From the NCBI GenBank assembly GCA_017529875.1, contig JAFXNC010000026.1, positions 1-50,281 of the forward strand: a stretch of DNA of 50,281 nucleotides. The letters run 5' to 3'. The DNA comes from Ruminococcus sp. (lineage in GTDB: Bacteria; Bacillota; Clostridia; Oscillospirales; Ruminococcaceae). The notes below the pieces were generated by a model. The model saw nothing but the letters and a program-made list of their open reading frames with translations, ran no database searches and had not been told where the DNA came from. Positions 26,637 to 34,694 of this stretch are shown here, one piece after another. The number at the start of each line of letters is the position of its first letter. Position 1 is the first letter of the stretch. A program made the position numbers and the translations under genes.

Positions 26637-27133
26637 AGCAATATCTTGAAATAGGCAAGATCGTCTCGGTGTTCGGGCTCAAGGGGGAGATAAAGGTGCA
26701 GCCCTGGTGCGACAGCCCCGACTTTCTCTGCGAGTTCGACACACTTTACTACAAGAGCGGCACCCCGGTGGTCATCGAACATTCGAGGGTGCAGAAGAAC
26801 ATCGTCATCATGAAGATAGAGGGCTGCGACAGCGTTGAGGAAGCCCAGAAGCTGCGCAACCGGGTGCTTTACATGGACAGGGACGACGTTGAGCTGGAGG
26901 AGGGAGCCTACTTCGTGCAGGATCTCATCGGGCTGAAAGTCGTGGATGCCGATACAGGCGAGGAATACGGCGAGCTCACCGAGGTCAGCGAGACCGGTGC
27001 CAACGACGTTTACCACATCCGCCGCGCCGACGGCAAAATGCTCTACGCCCCGGCCATACCCGACGTGGTGAAAGAGACTGACCTGGACGCCGGGATAATG
27101 AAGATAACCCCCCTTGAAGGGCTCTTTGACTGA
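26633..27133 (+). CDS. rimM: Ribosome maturation factor RimM
   Basis: 166 residues. An N-terminal RimM barrel begins YLEIGKIVSVFGLKGEIKV and the C-terminal PRC-barrel includes DLIGLKVVDADTGEEYGEL, VYHIRRADGKMLYAPAIPD and the closing MKITPLEGLFD. RimM binds S19 and assists maturation of the 30S head. Four-nt overlap with the acetyltransferase; trmD follows 10 nt later. The usual rpsP upstream and rplS downstream neighbours are missing here, so the common rpsP-rimM-trmD-rplS cluster has been broken up. Confidence 0.95.
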   Translation: MKQYLEIGKIVSVFGLKGEIKVQPWCDSPDFLCEFDTLYYKSGTPVVIEHSRVQKNIVIMKIEGCDSVEEAQKLRNRVLYMDRDDVELEEGAYFVQDLIGLKVVDADTGEEYGELTEVSETGANDVYHIRRADGKMLYAPAIPDVVKETDLDAGIMKITPLEGLFD

Positions 27134-27143
27134 GGTGAGCGGT

Positions 27144-27887
27144 ATGCGGTTCGATATAGCCACACTTTTCCCCGAGTCCGTGGACAGCTGGCTGAGCGAG
27201 AGCGTCATCGGCAGGGCGCGGGCGGCGGGGCTCTTTACCGCCGAGTGCCACAACATCCGGGAATACACCCGTGACAAGCACCGCCGGGTGGACGACACCC
27301 CTTACAGCGAGAGACAGGGTATGCTGATGCAGTGCGAGCCCATTTACCGGTGCTGGCAGGGCATCTGCAACATGACCCGCTCCCAGCCCCATGTGATCTA
27401 TATGTCCCCCCAGGGCAAGACCCTCACCCAGCAGCGATGCCGGGAGCTGGCGCAGCTGCCTCATATCATGATACTCTGCGGGCATTACGAGGGAGTGGAT
27501 CAGCGGGTCCTTGACAGGATCGTTGACGAGGAGGTCTCCATAGGCGACTACGTCCTCACCGGCGGGGAGCTGCCTGCGCTGGTGCTTATCGACAGCGTGG
27601 TGAGGCTGCTGGACGGCGTGCTCGCCCAGCCCGACTGCTACGAGGACGAGAGCCATTATTCCGGCCTGCTTGAATACCCCCAGTACACCCGCCCGGAGGT
27701 CTGGGAGGGGGAGGCTGTGCCGCCGGTGCTGCTGTCGGGACACCATGCGAATATTTTACGGTGGCGCCGCGAGCAGGCCCTCATAACCACCGCAAAAAAG
27801 CGCCCCGAGCTGCTTGAAGGGCAGGATCTGAGCGGTGAAGATTTGGCTATAATCACCAACGTGATAGGCAGTTTTGACAAGAAATAA
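27144..27887 (+). CDS. trmD: tRNA (guanine-N1)-methyltransferase TrmD
   Basis: 247 residues starting MRFDIATLFPE; the frame opens 30 nt earlier but the family start is the ATG at 27144. SPOUT-fold methyltransferase making m1G37 in tRNAs with G36, which prevents +1 frameshifts. SAM-site segments are intact: YMSPQGKTL, LCGHYEGVDQR, SIGDYVLTGGELPAL, and the catalytic region GLLEYPQYTRPEVW. One difference stands out: the conserved PYGGG(A/P)GM loop reads PYSERQGM (Ser55-Gln58). Terminal gene of the operon as far as visible. Confidence 0.95.
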   Translation: MRFDIATLFPESVDSWLSESVIGRARAAGLFTAECHNIREYTRDKHRRVDDTPYSERQGMLMQCEPIYRCWQGICNMTRSQPHVIYMSPQGKTLTQQRCRELAQLPHIMILCGHYEGVDQRVLDRIVDEEVSIGDYVLTGGELPALVLIDSVVRLLDGVLAQPDCYEDESHYSGLLEYPQYTRPEVWEGEAVPPVLLSGHHANILRWRREQALITTAKKRPELLEGQDLSGEDLAIITNVIGSFDKK

Positions 27888-28066
27888 AAGCTTATCAAAT
27901 AACTGTTCATTTTTGTACCGCCCAATTATGAAACGTTTTTGTCCAAAGTATCAAAAAAGCGATAGGCTGATTGTGCAATATGTATGGCTATAAACAATTC
28001 TTAATCGTTACACTTGTCAATACGCCGAAAAAAATGCCGTTTAAGTGTGTTTGTTTATAATTTGCG

Positions 28067-28095
28067 TTGACGTTGAGCGGGGAGTCCTGTATAAT
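28067..28095 (+). promoter_or_regulatory. Promoter of the HPr gene
   Basis: TTGACG (28067-28072), 17 bp, TATAAT (28090-28095), giving a leader of ~120 nt. In the preceding stretch 27888-28066 I see no gene and no clear terminator for trmD. Confidence 0.85.
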
Positions 28096-28224
28096 ATATT
28101 ATAGGCTAAACGGAGATGCCCGCAGGGTGTCCCGCGTATGCCGACAGGAGTTATAAAAGGGTTATTCGTTATCCGTCCGGCCGGGATGGCTGTGCGGAAA
28201 TCTAATGAATGGAGAGATCAAATT

Positions 28225-28497
28225 ATGTTCGTAAAAGACGTTGTTGTTCAGAATCAGGTAGGGCTTCATGCTCGTCCGGCAACATTCTTCATCCAGAAGG
28301 CTAACGAGTTCAAGAGCTCGATCTGGATCGAGAAGGAGGACAGGAGAGTCAACGCCAAGAGCCTGCTCGGTATCCTTTCCCTGGGTATCGTAGGCGGCAC
28401 TTCCATCAGGATCATTGCTGACGGCTCAGACGAGCAGGCAGCTGTTGAGGGTCTTGTTGAGCTCGTTGACAGCGGATTCTCCGAGGAAGCAAGATAA
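28225..28497 (+). CDS. ptsH: Phosphocarrier protein HPr
   Basis: 90 residues from the ATG at 28225, with GGAGAG upstream. The phosphotransferase-system carrier has the active-site segment GLHARPA with His15 at its canonical position and the regulatory serine in NAKSLLGILSLGI at Ser46, the target of HPr kinase in Firmicutes. Both residues are present, so it is a true HPr rather than Crh (which lacks His15). It would pass phosphate from Enzyme I to sugar EIIA domains and, when Ser-phosphorylated, act in catabolite control. Monocistronic; Enzyme I is not adjacent. Confidence 0.95.
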   Translation: MFVKDVVVQNQVGLHARPATFFIQKANEFKSSIWIEKEDRRVNAKSLLGILSLGIVGGTSIRIIADGSDEQAAVEGLVELVDSGFSEEAR

Positions 28498-28529
28498 AAG
28501 CGCGGGCGCGTTAAAATTGTATTGTTACC

Positions 28530-28566
28530 GGCACTTCTGTCATGGTCCTGACAGGAGTGCCTTTTT
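28530..28566 (+). terminator. Rho-independent terminator of ptsH
   Basis: GGCACTTCTGTCA pairs with TGACAGGAGTGCC (one G-U pair) around TGGTCC, then TTTTT. Confidence 0.92.
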
Positions 28567-28569
28567 GCT

Positions 28570-28682
28570 AAAAGATAAAGAAGAAAGAATAAAGAATGAT
28601 CAAGGTGTCGCCTTCGGCGATCATTAATTCGTCCGCAAAGCGGACACCTTTTTTATTCTTTATTCTTTGTTCTTTTTTATTT
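28570..28682. repeat. AT-rich palindromic element, copy A
   Basis: Long imperfect inverted repeat. The left arm carries AAGAATAAAGAAT then AAGGTGTC; the right arm carries GACACCTT then ATTCTTTATTCTTT. The centre holds two small hairpins, TCGCC-TTC-GGCGA and GTCCGC-AAA-GCGGAC. The whole forms a three-way or cruciform structure of ~113 bp. It abuts the stop codon of the flavodoxin gene and could also end its transcript. A related element occurs near 45.64-45.77 kb. Confidence 0.75.
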
Positions 28683-29151
28683 ATTTTACGAGGCCGGATA
28701 CCCATGCCTCCACGTCGTCGCCGCTCTTGAAGACCTGTGCCGCGATGATGCGGCAGTCCCCGGTGACGTAGGGGCGGAGCTTGCCGACGGTCTTGCCGAT
28801 GTCGCTGCCGCCCGAAGTGGCAAACAGCGCGATCCGCTTGCCCGTCCAGTCATATTGTTTCATGAAGCTGTTGATGATGTTGGGAGCGCCGTAGTACCAT
28901 ATGGGGAACCCCACGAATACGGTGGTGTAGTCGCCGAAATTCTCAACAGTGCCCACGATAGGGATGTCCTTCTTGCCGATCTTCTCCTTGTTGCAGCGGG
29001 AGATGGGGTTCTTCCAGTTGATGTCGGCCTTGGAGTAGGGTTCAACGGGCTTTACCTCAAAGATGTCCCCGCCCGCAGCGGCATTGACCCTTTCGGCAAG
29101 GGCCCTGGTGTTGCCCTCCGCCGAGAAAAAGACTGTCAGTACTTTGCTCAT
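28681..29151 (-). CDS. Flavodoxin-family protein
   Basis: 156 residues. Begins KVLTVFFSAEGNTRALAERV, the strand-P-loop-helix that binds the FMN phosphate in flavodoxins, followed by VFVGFPIWYYGAPNIINSF and LFATSGGSDIGKT, which surround the isoalloxazine ring. The pattern is that of the short Flavodoxin_4-type proteins often called NAD(P)H-dependent flavin reductases or flavodoxins. It carries electrons or reduces a small substrate in the cytoplasm; the partner is unknown. AGGAGG precedes the ATG. Stand-alone on the minus strand. Confidence 0.87.
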   Translation of the reverse strand: MSKVLTVFFSAEGNTRALAERVNAAAGGDIFEVKPVEPYSKADINWKNPISRCNKEKIGKKDIPIVGTVENFGDYTTVFVGFPIWYYGAPNIINSFMKQYDWTGKRIALFATSGGSDIGKTVGKLRPYVTGDCRIIAAQVFKSGDDVEAWVSGLVK

Positions 29152-29269
29152 GAAAATTCCTCCTTGCTGTATGATAGGTTTATCCTTACCCTCGCCGCCG
29201 GCAGCGGTGAGGGTTTTGCCTGTTTTTCGGTATGTTACGCAGCGTCACGAAGGGCTCATGCCGCGCAGG

Positions 29270-29608
29270 TCATATCTTCCCGCTGCTTTCGGTGCCGAAG
29301 TTTACGTACAGCGAGCGGTCTATGAACAGATACGCCCATGCTCCCAGCAGCGCCAGACTCAGCAGCGTCGAGAGCCAGTAGAGCAGGTTGAAGGCCGTAC
29401 GGTTCATCAGCAGCTTGCCGTTGCGGGGGTGTATCAGCATACTGAAAAAGGTGGAGAACCAGTAGGAGCCTATGAACAGCGGCACGAACACCAGCAGCCC
29501 GAAGTCGTAGGAGATCTTCATGGCATAGGCGCGGTAGGTAAAATAGGCGGCTGCGCCGTCACAGCCCAGCATTATAAGGTAGCAGATACCTGCAAGCGCT
29601 TTACGCAT
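29270..29608 (-). CDS. Small three- or four-helix membrane protein, unknown
   Basis: 112 residues from the ATG at 29608, which has AAGGAGA 6 nt upstream; the longer frame to 29647 covers the promoter and is rejected. At least three hydrophobic segments (near residues 5-25, 35-60 and 78-100), with a basic loop HPRNGK between the second and third. No family recognised. The gene has its own promoter and lies between flavodoxin and the divergent MerR operon. Confidence 0.65.
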   Translation of the reverse strand: MRKALAGICYLIMLGCDGAAAYFTYRAYAMKISYDFGLLVFVPLFIGSYWFSTFFSMLIHPRNGKLLMNRTAFNLLYWLSTLLSLALLGAWAYLFIDRSLYVNFGTESSGKI

Positions 29609-29637
29609 AACACATCTCCTTCCGGGTCTATGCATAT

Positions 29638-29666
29638 ATTTTACCACTAACGCAAAACAAAGTCAA
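29638..29666 (-). promoter_or_regulatory. Promoter of the small membrane protein gene
   Basis: Minus strand: TTGACT (29666-29661), 17 bp, TAAAAT (29643-29638). Confidence 0.75.
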
Positions 29667-29784
29667 TACAGCGCAGACAAATCAGAGGTAAGACAATGCT
29701 GCGACCCGCCGTCAAACTAAGCTGTCCTCCTTTACTCACTTTCAAAAGGCGAATTGCGCGCGGCCGCTGCCGCCGCCGCCATGC

Positions 29785-29813
29785 TTGCATTTTTGAATAA
29801 AGTGTGATATACT
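29785..29813 (+). promoter_or_regulatory. Upstream promoter candidate for the MerR operon
   Basis: TTGCAT (29785-29790), 17 bp, TATACT (29808-29813). A transcript from here would run through the MerR-type operator ~80 bp further on. Confidence 0.55.
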
Positions 29814-29883
29814 TAGATACGGATAAGACCCTCTGCGAATATGAACAAATTGTAAAATCACATATGTCCCCTTGCGTGGGGTA

Positions 29884-29914
29884 TTGCTCGTTACGCTGCG
29901 TAATGTGCTAAAAT
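29884..29914 (+). promoter_or_regulatory. MerR-type promoter with operator in a 19-bp spacer
   Basis: TTGCTC (29884-29889), 19 bp, TAAAAT (29909-29914). The long spacer carries TTACGC-T-GCGTAA (29891-29903), a dyad centred between the two boxes. This is the classic layout of promoters that a MerR regulator activates by twisting DNA. The next gene encodes a MerR protein, so autoregulation is likely. Confidence 0.8.
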
Positions 29915-29938
29915 AGGGGCATAGGAGGTGAACAGACT

Positions 29939-30673
29939 ATGTCAGGATATACCACCGGCGAGATCGCAAAGCTTTGCTCAGTCACAGTAAGAACGGTACA
30001 GTATTACGACACGAGAGGCATACTCACACCCTCATCCTTAAGCGAGGGCGGCAGGAGGCTCTACTCGGAGCAGGATCTTGAGAAGATGAAAATGATCTGC
30101 TTCCTCAGAGAGCTGGGGCTGTCTATCAACGATATCGGCAAGGTGCTCTCGGACGAGGAGCCCGAGAAGGTCATCGCGGTGCTGCTGGAGGAGCAGGAGA
30201 AGATACTCCGCTCCGATATAGAGGAACAGCAGCAGAAGCTGGACAAGACTCTACGGTTCAGAAAGGAACTCGACAAGCTCCAGGACTTTACGCCGGAATC
30301 TGTAATAGACATAGTCGGAACTATGAACAAGAGAAAAGAATTACGCAGAGTAAGAAGAAACATGATCCTCATGGCGCTGCCCATTACGGCAGTTGAGTAC
30401 ACCACGCTGCTGCTGTGGGTATTCAAGGGCATATGGCTGCCCTTTGTCATCGGGATGATCGCAGTACTGGCGGCGCTGCCCTTCATGGTGAAGTACTACA
30501 ATGACCGCACCGCGTATATCTGCCCCAGGTGCCGCAAGGCCTTCGCAGCCTCGGTGGTCAAAGTGACCTTTGCCATGCATACCCCCAACACCCGCCGTCT
30601 GCGCTGCCCTGAGTGCGGTCAGAAGAGCTGGTGCGTAGAGACTGTCAGAGAGGAGGCTGTGAACAATGGATGA
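29939..30673 (+). CDS. Membrane-anchored MerR regulator with C-terminal zinc ribbon
   Basis: 244 residues. The N-terminal MerR winged helix begins YTTGEIAKLCSVTVRTVQYY and is followed by a coiled dimerisation helix (residues 75-125). Two hydrophobic segments then follow (about 140-160 and 165-185), and a tail with CPRC and CPEC pairs that would bind one zinc. A MerR protein tied to the membrane could sense envelope damage or a membrane-active compound, or the state of the transporter encoded next to it; this is inference. The ribosome site GGAGGTG is strong. The next gene starts inside its 3' end, so it heads a four-gene operon with the ABC transporter. The zinc-ribbon tail may face the cytoplasm if both segments span the membrane. 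Confidence 0.85.
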   Translation: MSGYTTGEIAKLCSVTVRTVQYYDTRGILTPSSLSEGGRRLYSEQDLEKMKMICFLRELGLSINDIGKVLSDEEPEKVIAVLLEEQEKILRSDIEEQQQKLDKTLRFRKELDKLQDFTPESVIDIVGTMNKRKELRRVRRNMILMALPITAVEYTTLLLWVFKGIWLPFVIGMIAVLAALPFMVKYYNDRTAYICPRCRKAFAASVVKVTFAMHTPNTRRLRCPECGQKSWCVETVREEAVNNG

Positions 30674-30869
30674 GATCAAGGAGTATCTGCCGTTTCTGAT
30701 CCCGTTGGTTATAGTACAGCTTTCCCTGCTGGGCTGGTGCCTGCACCATATTTTAAAGCACGACCGCTACAAGCGCGGCACCCGCCCCGTGTGGATAATC
30801 GTTTGCATAGTGCTCATGGGCTTTGTAGGGCCTATACTGTATATCACTCTGGGAAAAGAGGACGAATAA
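30666..30869 (+). CDS. PLDc_N-domain small membrane protein (YxlE-like)
   Basis: 67 residues. Two hydrophobic helices: one near residues 9-29, the second ending GFVGPILYITLGKE, the hallmark of the phospholipase D N-terminal (PLDc_N) domain, here without a catalytic part. In Bacillus subtilis the similar YxlE lies next to the ABC genes yxlF and yxlG and acts negatively on SigY. The same gene order is found here, so a regulatory or transporter-accessory role is inferred. The start overlaps merR by 8 nt. Confidence 0.85.
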   Translation: MDEIKEYLPFLIPLVIVQLSLLGWCLHHILKHDRYKRGTRPVWIIVCIVLMGFVGPILYITLGKEDE

Positions 30870-30870
30870 C

Positions 30871-31764
30871 ATGGGGGTACTGGAGATAGGCGGCCTTGTT
30901 AAGCGCTTCGGCACCAAGACCGTCCTGGACGGTGTCGATCTCGAGGTGCCGGAGCACAGCGTATTTGGGTTCATCGGGAGAAACGGCGCAGGCAAGACCA
31001 CGACCATGAAAATGATACTGGGTCTGATACGCCCCGACGCCGGGAGCATCACGGTGGCAGGGGAGACTGTCCGCTTCGGGCAGACGGCTACCAACCGCTT
31101 CATAGGCTATCTGCCGGATGTGCCGGAGTTCTACGGCTTCATGAACAGCAGGGAGTACCTGCGGTTCTGCGGCGAGATCACCGGCATGGAGGACAGCGAG
31201 ATCAGGTCCCGCTCCGAGGAGCTGCTGACCGCCGTGGGTCTCGCGGAGGAAAAGCACCGCATCAAGGGCTGGTCAAGGGGCATGAAGCAGCGCCTCGGCA
31301 TCGCGCAGGCGCTTCTCGGCAGACCGAGGCTGCTCATCTGCGACGAGCCCACCTCTGCCCTCGATCCGGTGGGCAGACGTGAGATACTGGAAATACTCCG
31401 CAGCGCCCGCGAGGAGACCACCGTTCTGTTCTCCACCCACATACTCTCGGACATTGAAAAGATATGCACCGACGCCGCCTTCCTGGAGGGAGGCAAGGTG
31501 CGGCTCTCCGGGGAGCTCAGCGAGCTGCGGGCAGGGCTTGCCGACGGCGGCTACGAGCTGGAGCTGCCCTCTCTCAGAGAGGCGGTGCTGATCTCGGAGC
31601 ATTACAAGCTGCCTGCGGAGGGGACTGTGCTGAGCTTCACAGAAAAGCAGCTGTCCCTGCCGGAGCTGATGCGGTTCATGGCTGACCGGGGCATCCGCCC
31701 TGTGAAGCTTGAACGCCGGGAGCGCAGCCTTGACGAGCTGTTCCAGGAGGTGATCTCCAAGTGA
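30871..31764 (+). CDS. ABC transporter ATP-binding protein (YxlF-like)
   Basis: 297 residues. Contains Walker A GRNGAGKT, the signature WSRGMKQRLG in place of LSGGQ, Walker B LLICDEPTSALDP and the H-loop STHILSDIE, followed by a ~80-residue C-terminal extension usual in the drug/bacteriocin/antibiotic-export (DrrA/CcmA-like) subfamily. It would power the permease encoded next, whose GTG start overlaps its stop. Substrate unknown; lantibiotic or peptide self-protection is typical of this class. Confidence 0.92.
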   Translation: MGVLEIGGLVKRFGTKTVLDGVDLEVPEHSVFGFIGRNGAGKTTTMKMILGLIRPDAGSITVAGETVRFGQTATNRFIGYLPDVPEFYGFMNSREYLRFCGEITGMEDSEIRSRSEELLTAVGLAEEKHRIKGWSRGMKQRLGIAQALLGRPRLLICDEPTSALDPVGRREILEILRSAREETTVLFSTHILSDIEKICTDAAFLEGGKVRLSGELSELRAGLADGGYELELPSLREAVLISEHYKLPAEGTVLSFTEKQLSLPELMRFMADRGIRPVKLERRERSLDELFQEVISK

Positions 31765-32528
31765 AGGGCTTCAGCGCATTTTTCAGAAAAGAGTTCACTT
31801 ATCAGCTTCGCTCCGGGAAACTCTTCGGCATGGCGGCGGTGTTCATCCTGTTTGCCATACTCTCTCCCGCCACCGCCAAGCTGATGCCCAAGCTGCTGGA
31901 TTCTTTGGGCGGCTCAGGCAGCGGTGCCGCCTTCACAGTGACCATAGGCGAGGTGACGGCATTTCACTCCTGGCAGCAGTTTTTCAACAACATCTCAACC
32001 TCACTGATAGTATTCGTGCTGATGCAGAGCGGGTGCTTTACCAATGAATACCGTTCCGGAACGCTGGTGCTGGCGCTGACCAAGGGACTCTCCCGGGTGA
32101 AGGTGCTGGCAGCCAAGGGGCTGATGCTCATTCTGCTGTGGACGGGGCTGTACTGGGTGTCCTTCGGGATATGCTGCGGCTACACCGGGGTCTACTGGCA
32201 GAGCGGAGCCGAGAACGTCTTCACGGCGGCGCTTTACTGGTGGGTATACGGACTGTTCTTCACGGTGCTGACGGTGTTCTTCTCCACCTTTTTAAACGGC
32301 ATGGCAGGGGTACTGGCAGCAGTGGGCGGCACTTTAGTCGTATACAGGCTGCTGTCCATGATACCCAAGCTCGCCCCCTACCTGCCCACCAAGCTCAGCG
32401 AGGCCGAGCCGCTGCTCCTGGGAGAAGCCGTCCCGGGGGACTATGTCACAGCCCTCATGATCACGGCGGCAGTGATCGCGGCGGCAGCCATAGCTTCAAA
32501 GCCGCTTTTCGACAGAAAGACTATATGA
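31761..32528 (+). CDS. ABC-2 type permease (YxlG-like)
   Basis: 255 residues from a GTG at 31761 that overlaps the ATPase stop; AGGAGG lies 10 nt upstream. N-terminal FFRKEFTYQLRSGKLFGMAA is the cytoplasmic lead-in typical of ABC-2 permeases, followed by six predicted membrane segments, with TNEYRSGTLVLALTKGLSR as the conserved coupling loop. Forms the membrane part of the transporter with the preceding ATPase. Last gene of the MerR operon; recG begins 19 nt downstream with its own ribosome site and may be read through. Confidence 0.9.
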   Translation: MKGFSAFFRKEFTYQLRSGKLFGMAAVFILFAILSPATAKLMPKLLDSLGGSGSGAAFTVTIGEVTAFHSWQQFFNNISTSLIVFVLMQSGCFTNEYRSGTLVLALTKGLSRVKVLAAKGLMLILLWTGLYWVSFGICCGYTGVYWQSGAENVFTAALYWWVYGLFFTVLTVFFSTFLNGMAGVLAAVGGTLVVYRLLSMIPKLAPYLPTKLSEAEPLLLGEAVPGDYVTALMITAAVIAAAAIASKPLFDRKTI

Positions 32529-32547
32529 CATCCCGGAGGGACAGCCT

Positions 32548-34581
32548 ATGCTCGATGTTCTGGAAAAACCCATAACCTACGTTAAAGGTGTAGGCCCCAA
32601 GCGTGCCGAGCTTTACAAAAAGCTCGGCATCGTGACGGCCTTTGACCTGCTGTGCCATTATCCCCGGAGCTACGTGGATTACTCGGTGCAGATACCAATA
32701 AAAGACGCTCCCCGGGACGAGGTCTGTGTCGTCAGGGCAAAGCTGGTGAGAAAATTAGCCCCTGCCTTCGTGCGCAAGGGGCTGACTGTGTTTAAGGCCG
32801 TCCTCACCGACGGCAGCGACGACCTGACCCTCATCATTTACAACGCGGAGTATCAGTTCCGCTCCCTCTGCGAGAACAGGGAGTATATCCTCTGCGGCAA
32901 GATAAACGGCAACCTCGTCCGCCGGGAGATCAGCTCACCGCTGATAATCCCCGCCGACAGCCCCGACCTGATACAGCCCTCCTACCACCTCACCGAGGGG
33001 CTTTCCCAGAATATGCTCCGGCAGAACATACACACCGTCCTCGACAGCATCGGCAGTCAGATCTACGAGCCGCTGCCGAGAGAGATCATGAACCGCTATT
33101 CCCTCTGCGCTCTCGACTTTGCTTTGGAGAACATCCACTTCCCGAGGGATCCGCATTCTTTTGAGATCGCCAAGCGCCGGCTGGTCTTCGACGAGCTGCT
33201 TACCCTGCGGCTGGGCATGAACCTGCTGAGGGTCAGGGAGCTGAAAGCCACCGGCTGCCGCATGGCGCAGCAGAGTATCCGGGATTACTACGCCTCGCTG
33301 CCCTTCGAGCTCACAGGCTGTCAGAAACGTGCCATCGAGGACTGCTGCACCGATATGTGCCGGGGCTACCCCATGAACCGCCTGATACAGGGCGACGTGG
33401 GCTCCGGCAAGACCGCCGTGGCGGCGGGCGCGGCATACTTTGCCGCCCAAAACGGCTATCAGACCGCCCTCATGGCTCCCACCGAGATACTTGCGGCACA
33501 GCACTTTGAGACGCTGTCCGGGTTCCTTGAGCCTCTGGGCGTCAAGGTGGCGCTGCTCACAGGCTCCCTTACCCCGAAGAAGAAGGCCGCCCTCAAAGAG
33601 GCCATAAAGCAGGGTGAATACGCCGTGACGGTGGGCACCCATGCCCTGGTGCAGCAGAGCACCGAATTTGCCCGGCTGGGACTGGTCATCACCGACGAGC
33701 AGCACCGCTTCGGAGTAGGCCAGCGGGAGACCCTTGCCTCCAAGGGCGAGAACCCCCACAAGCTGGTCATGTCCGCCACCCCCATACCCCGAACCCTTGC
33801 CATGATGATCTACGGAGACCTTGACCTGTCGGTGCTGGACGAGCTGCCCAAGGGCAGACAGAAGATCGAGACCTACGCCGTCACCGGCAAGCTCCGGGAG
33901 CGGGCCTTCGGCTTTATCCGTGACAGGTTGTCTGAGGGAAGGCAGGCTTACATCGTCTGCCCCATGATCGAGGAAAACGACTTAGAACTGCAAAGCGTCA
34001 CCGAATACGCCGACAGGCTCAGAAAGACCTCTTTCAAGGACTGGCGGGTAGGCCTGCTCCACGGCAAGATGCCCGCCGCCGACAAGGAAAGCGTCATGAA
34101 GCGTTTCAAGGATCACGAGCTCGATCTGCTGGTGTCCACCACCGTGGTCGAGGTGGGTGTGGATGTGCCCAATGCCGCCGTAATGCTCATCGAGAACGCT
34201 GACCGCTTCGGTCTCTCCCAGCTGCATCAGCTCAGGGGGCGGGTAGGCCGGGGACAGTACAAGAGCTGCTGCATCCTCGTCACCGACAACGTCACCGAGG
34301 ACAGCGTCAAGCGCCTTAAAATACTCTCGAAGGTCTCGGACGGCTTCAAGATCTCCGAGGAAGACTTAAAGCTCCGGGGTCCCGGAGACTTCTTCGGCAG
34401 CCGCCAGCACGGCCTTCCCAAGCTGAGGATCGCGGATATGTCCTCGGACACCGAGCTGCTGCGCTCGGCACAGGCTGCCGCCGACAGCATCACCTCAAAA
34501 GACCCCGCCCTCACCGCTCCGGAGCACGCAGGACTGCGGGAGCTGGCTGACAGGCTCTTTGCGCGGGGCACAGAGGCCTGA
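32548..34581 (+). CDS. recG: ATP-dependent DNA helicase RecG
   Basis: 677 residues, full length for the family. N-terminal wedge/OB region (ITYVKGVGPKRAELYKKLGI), then helicase motifs: I GDVGSGKT, II DEQHRFGV, III SATPIPRT, and the C-terminal VVEVGVDVPNA and QLRGRVGRG. RecG remodels stalled replication forks and R-loops by branch migration. GGAGGG precedes the ATG. All motifs look intact. Confidence 0.97.
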   Translation: MLDVLEKPITYVKGVGPKRAELYKKLGIVTAFDLLCHYPRSYVDYSVQIPIKDAPRDEVCVVRAKLVRKLAPAFVRKGLTVFKAVLTDGSDDLTLIIYNAEYQFRSLCENREYILCGKINGNLVRREISSPLIIPADSPDLIQPSYHLTEGLSQNMLRQNIHTVLDSIGSQIYEPLPREIMNRYSLCALDFALENIHFPRDPHSFEIAKRRLVFDELLTLRLGMNLLRVRELKATGCRMAQQSIRDYYASLPFELTGCQKRAIEDCCTDMCRGYPMNRLIQGDVGSGKTAVAAGAAYFAAQNGYQTALMAPTEILAAQHFETLSGFLEPLGVKVALLTGSLTPKKKAALKEAIKQGEYAVTVGTHALVQQSTEFARLGLVITDEQHRFGVGQRETLASKGENPHKLVMSATPIPRTLAMMIYGDLDLSVLDELPKGRQKIETYAVTGKLRERAFGFIRDRLSEGRQAYIVCPMIEENDLELQSVTEYADRLRKTSFKDWRVGLLHGKMPAADKESVMKRFKDHELDLLVSTTVVEVGVDVPNAAVMLIENADRFGLSQLHQLRGRVGRGQYKSCCILVTDNVTEDSVKRLKILSKVSDGFKISEEDLKLRGPGDFFGSRQHGLPKLRIADMSSDTELLRSAQAAADSITSKDPALTAPEHAGLRELADRLFARGTEA

Positions 34582-34628
34582 TAAGTATGTATATACTGTG
34601 TGCATACTGTAAACAGATTTTGAGCGGC

Positions 34629-34658
34629 TTGAAAATCCGCCGGGTTATGTGTTATACT
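34629..34658 (+). promoter_or_regulatory. Promoter of the CPBP-like/tadA unit
   Basis: TTGAAA (34629-34634), 18 bp, TATACT (34653-34658). Confidence 0.7.
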
Positions 34659-34694
34659 TGATTTCAGAATGACTTCAAAAAGGGGGTGAACGGA

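Noticed and set aside
29190..29214. CCCTCGCCGC/GCGGTGAGGG hairpin with T run as a plus-strand terminator
   Set aside because: No plus-strand gene precedes it, and on the minus strand no U run follows. Its role is unclear, so it is not listed as a feature.
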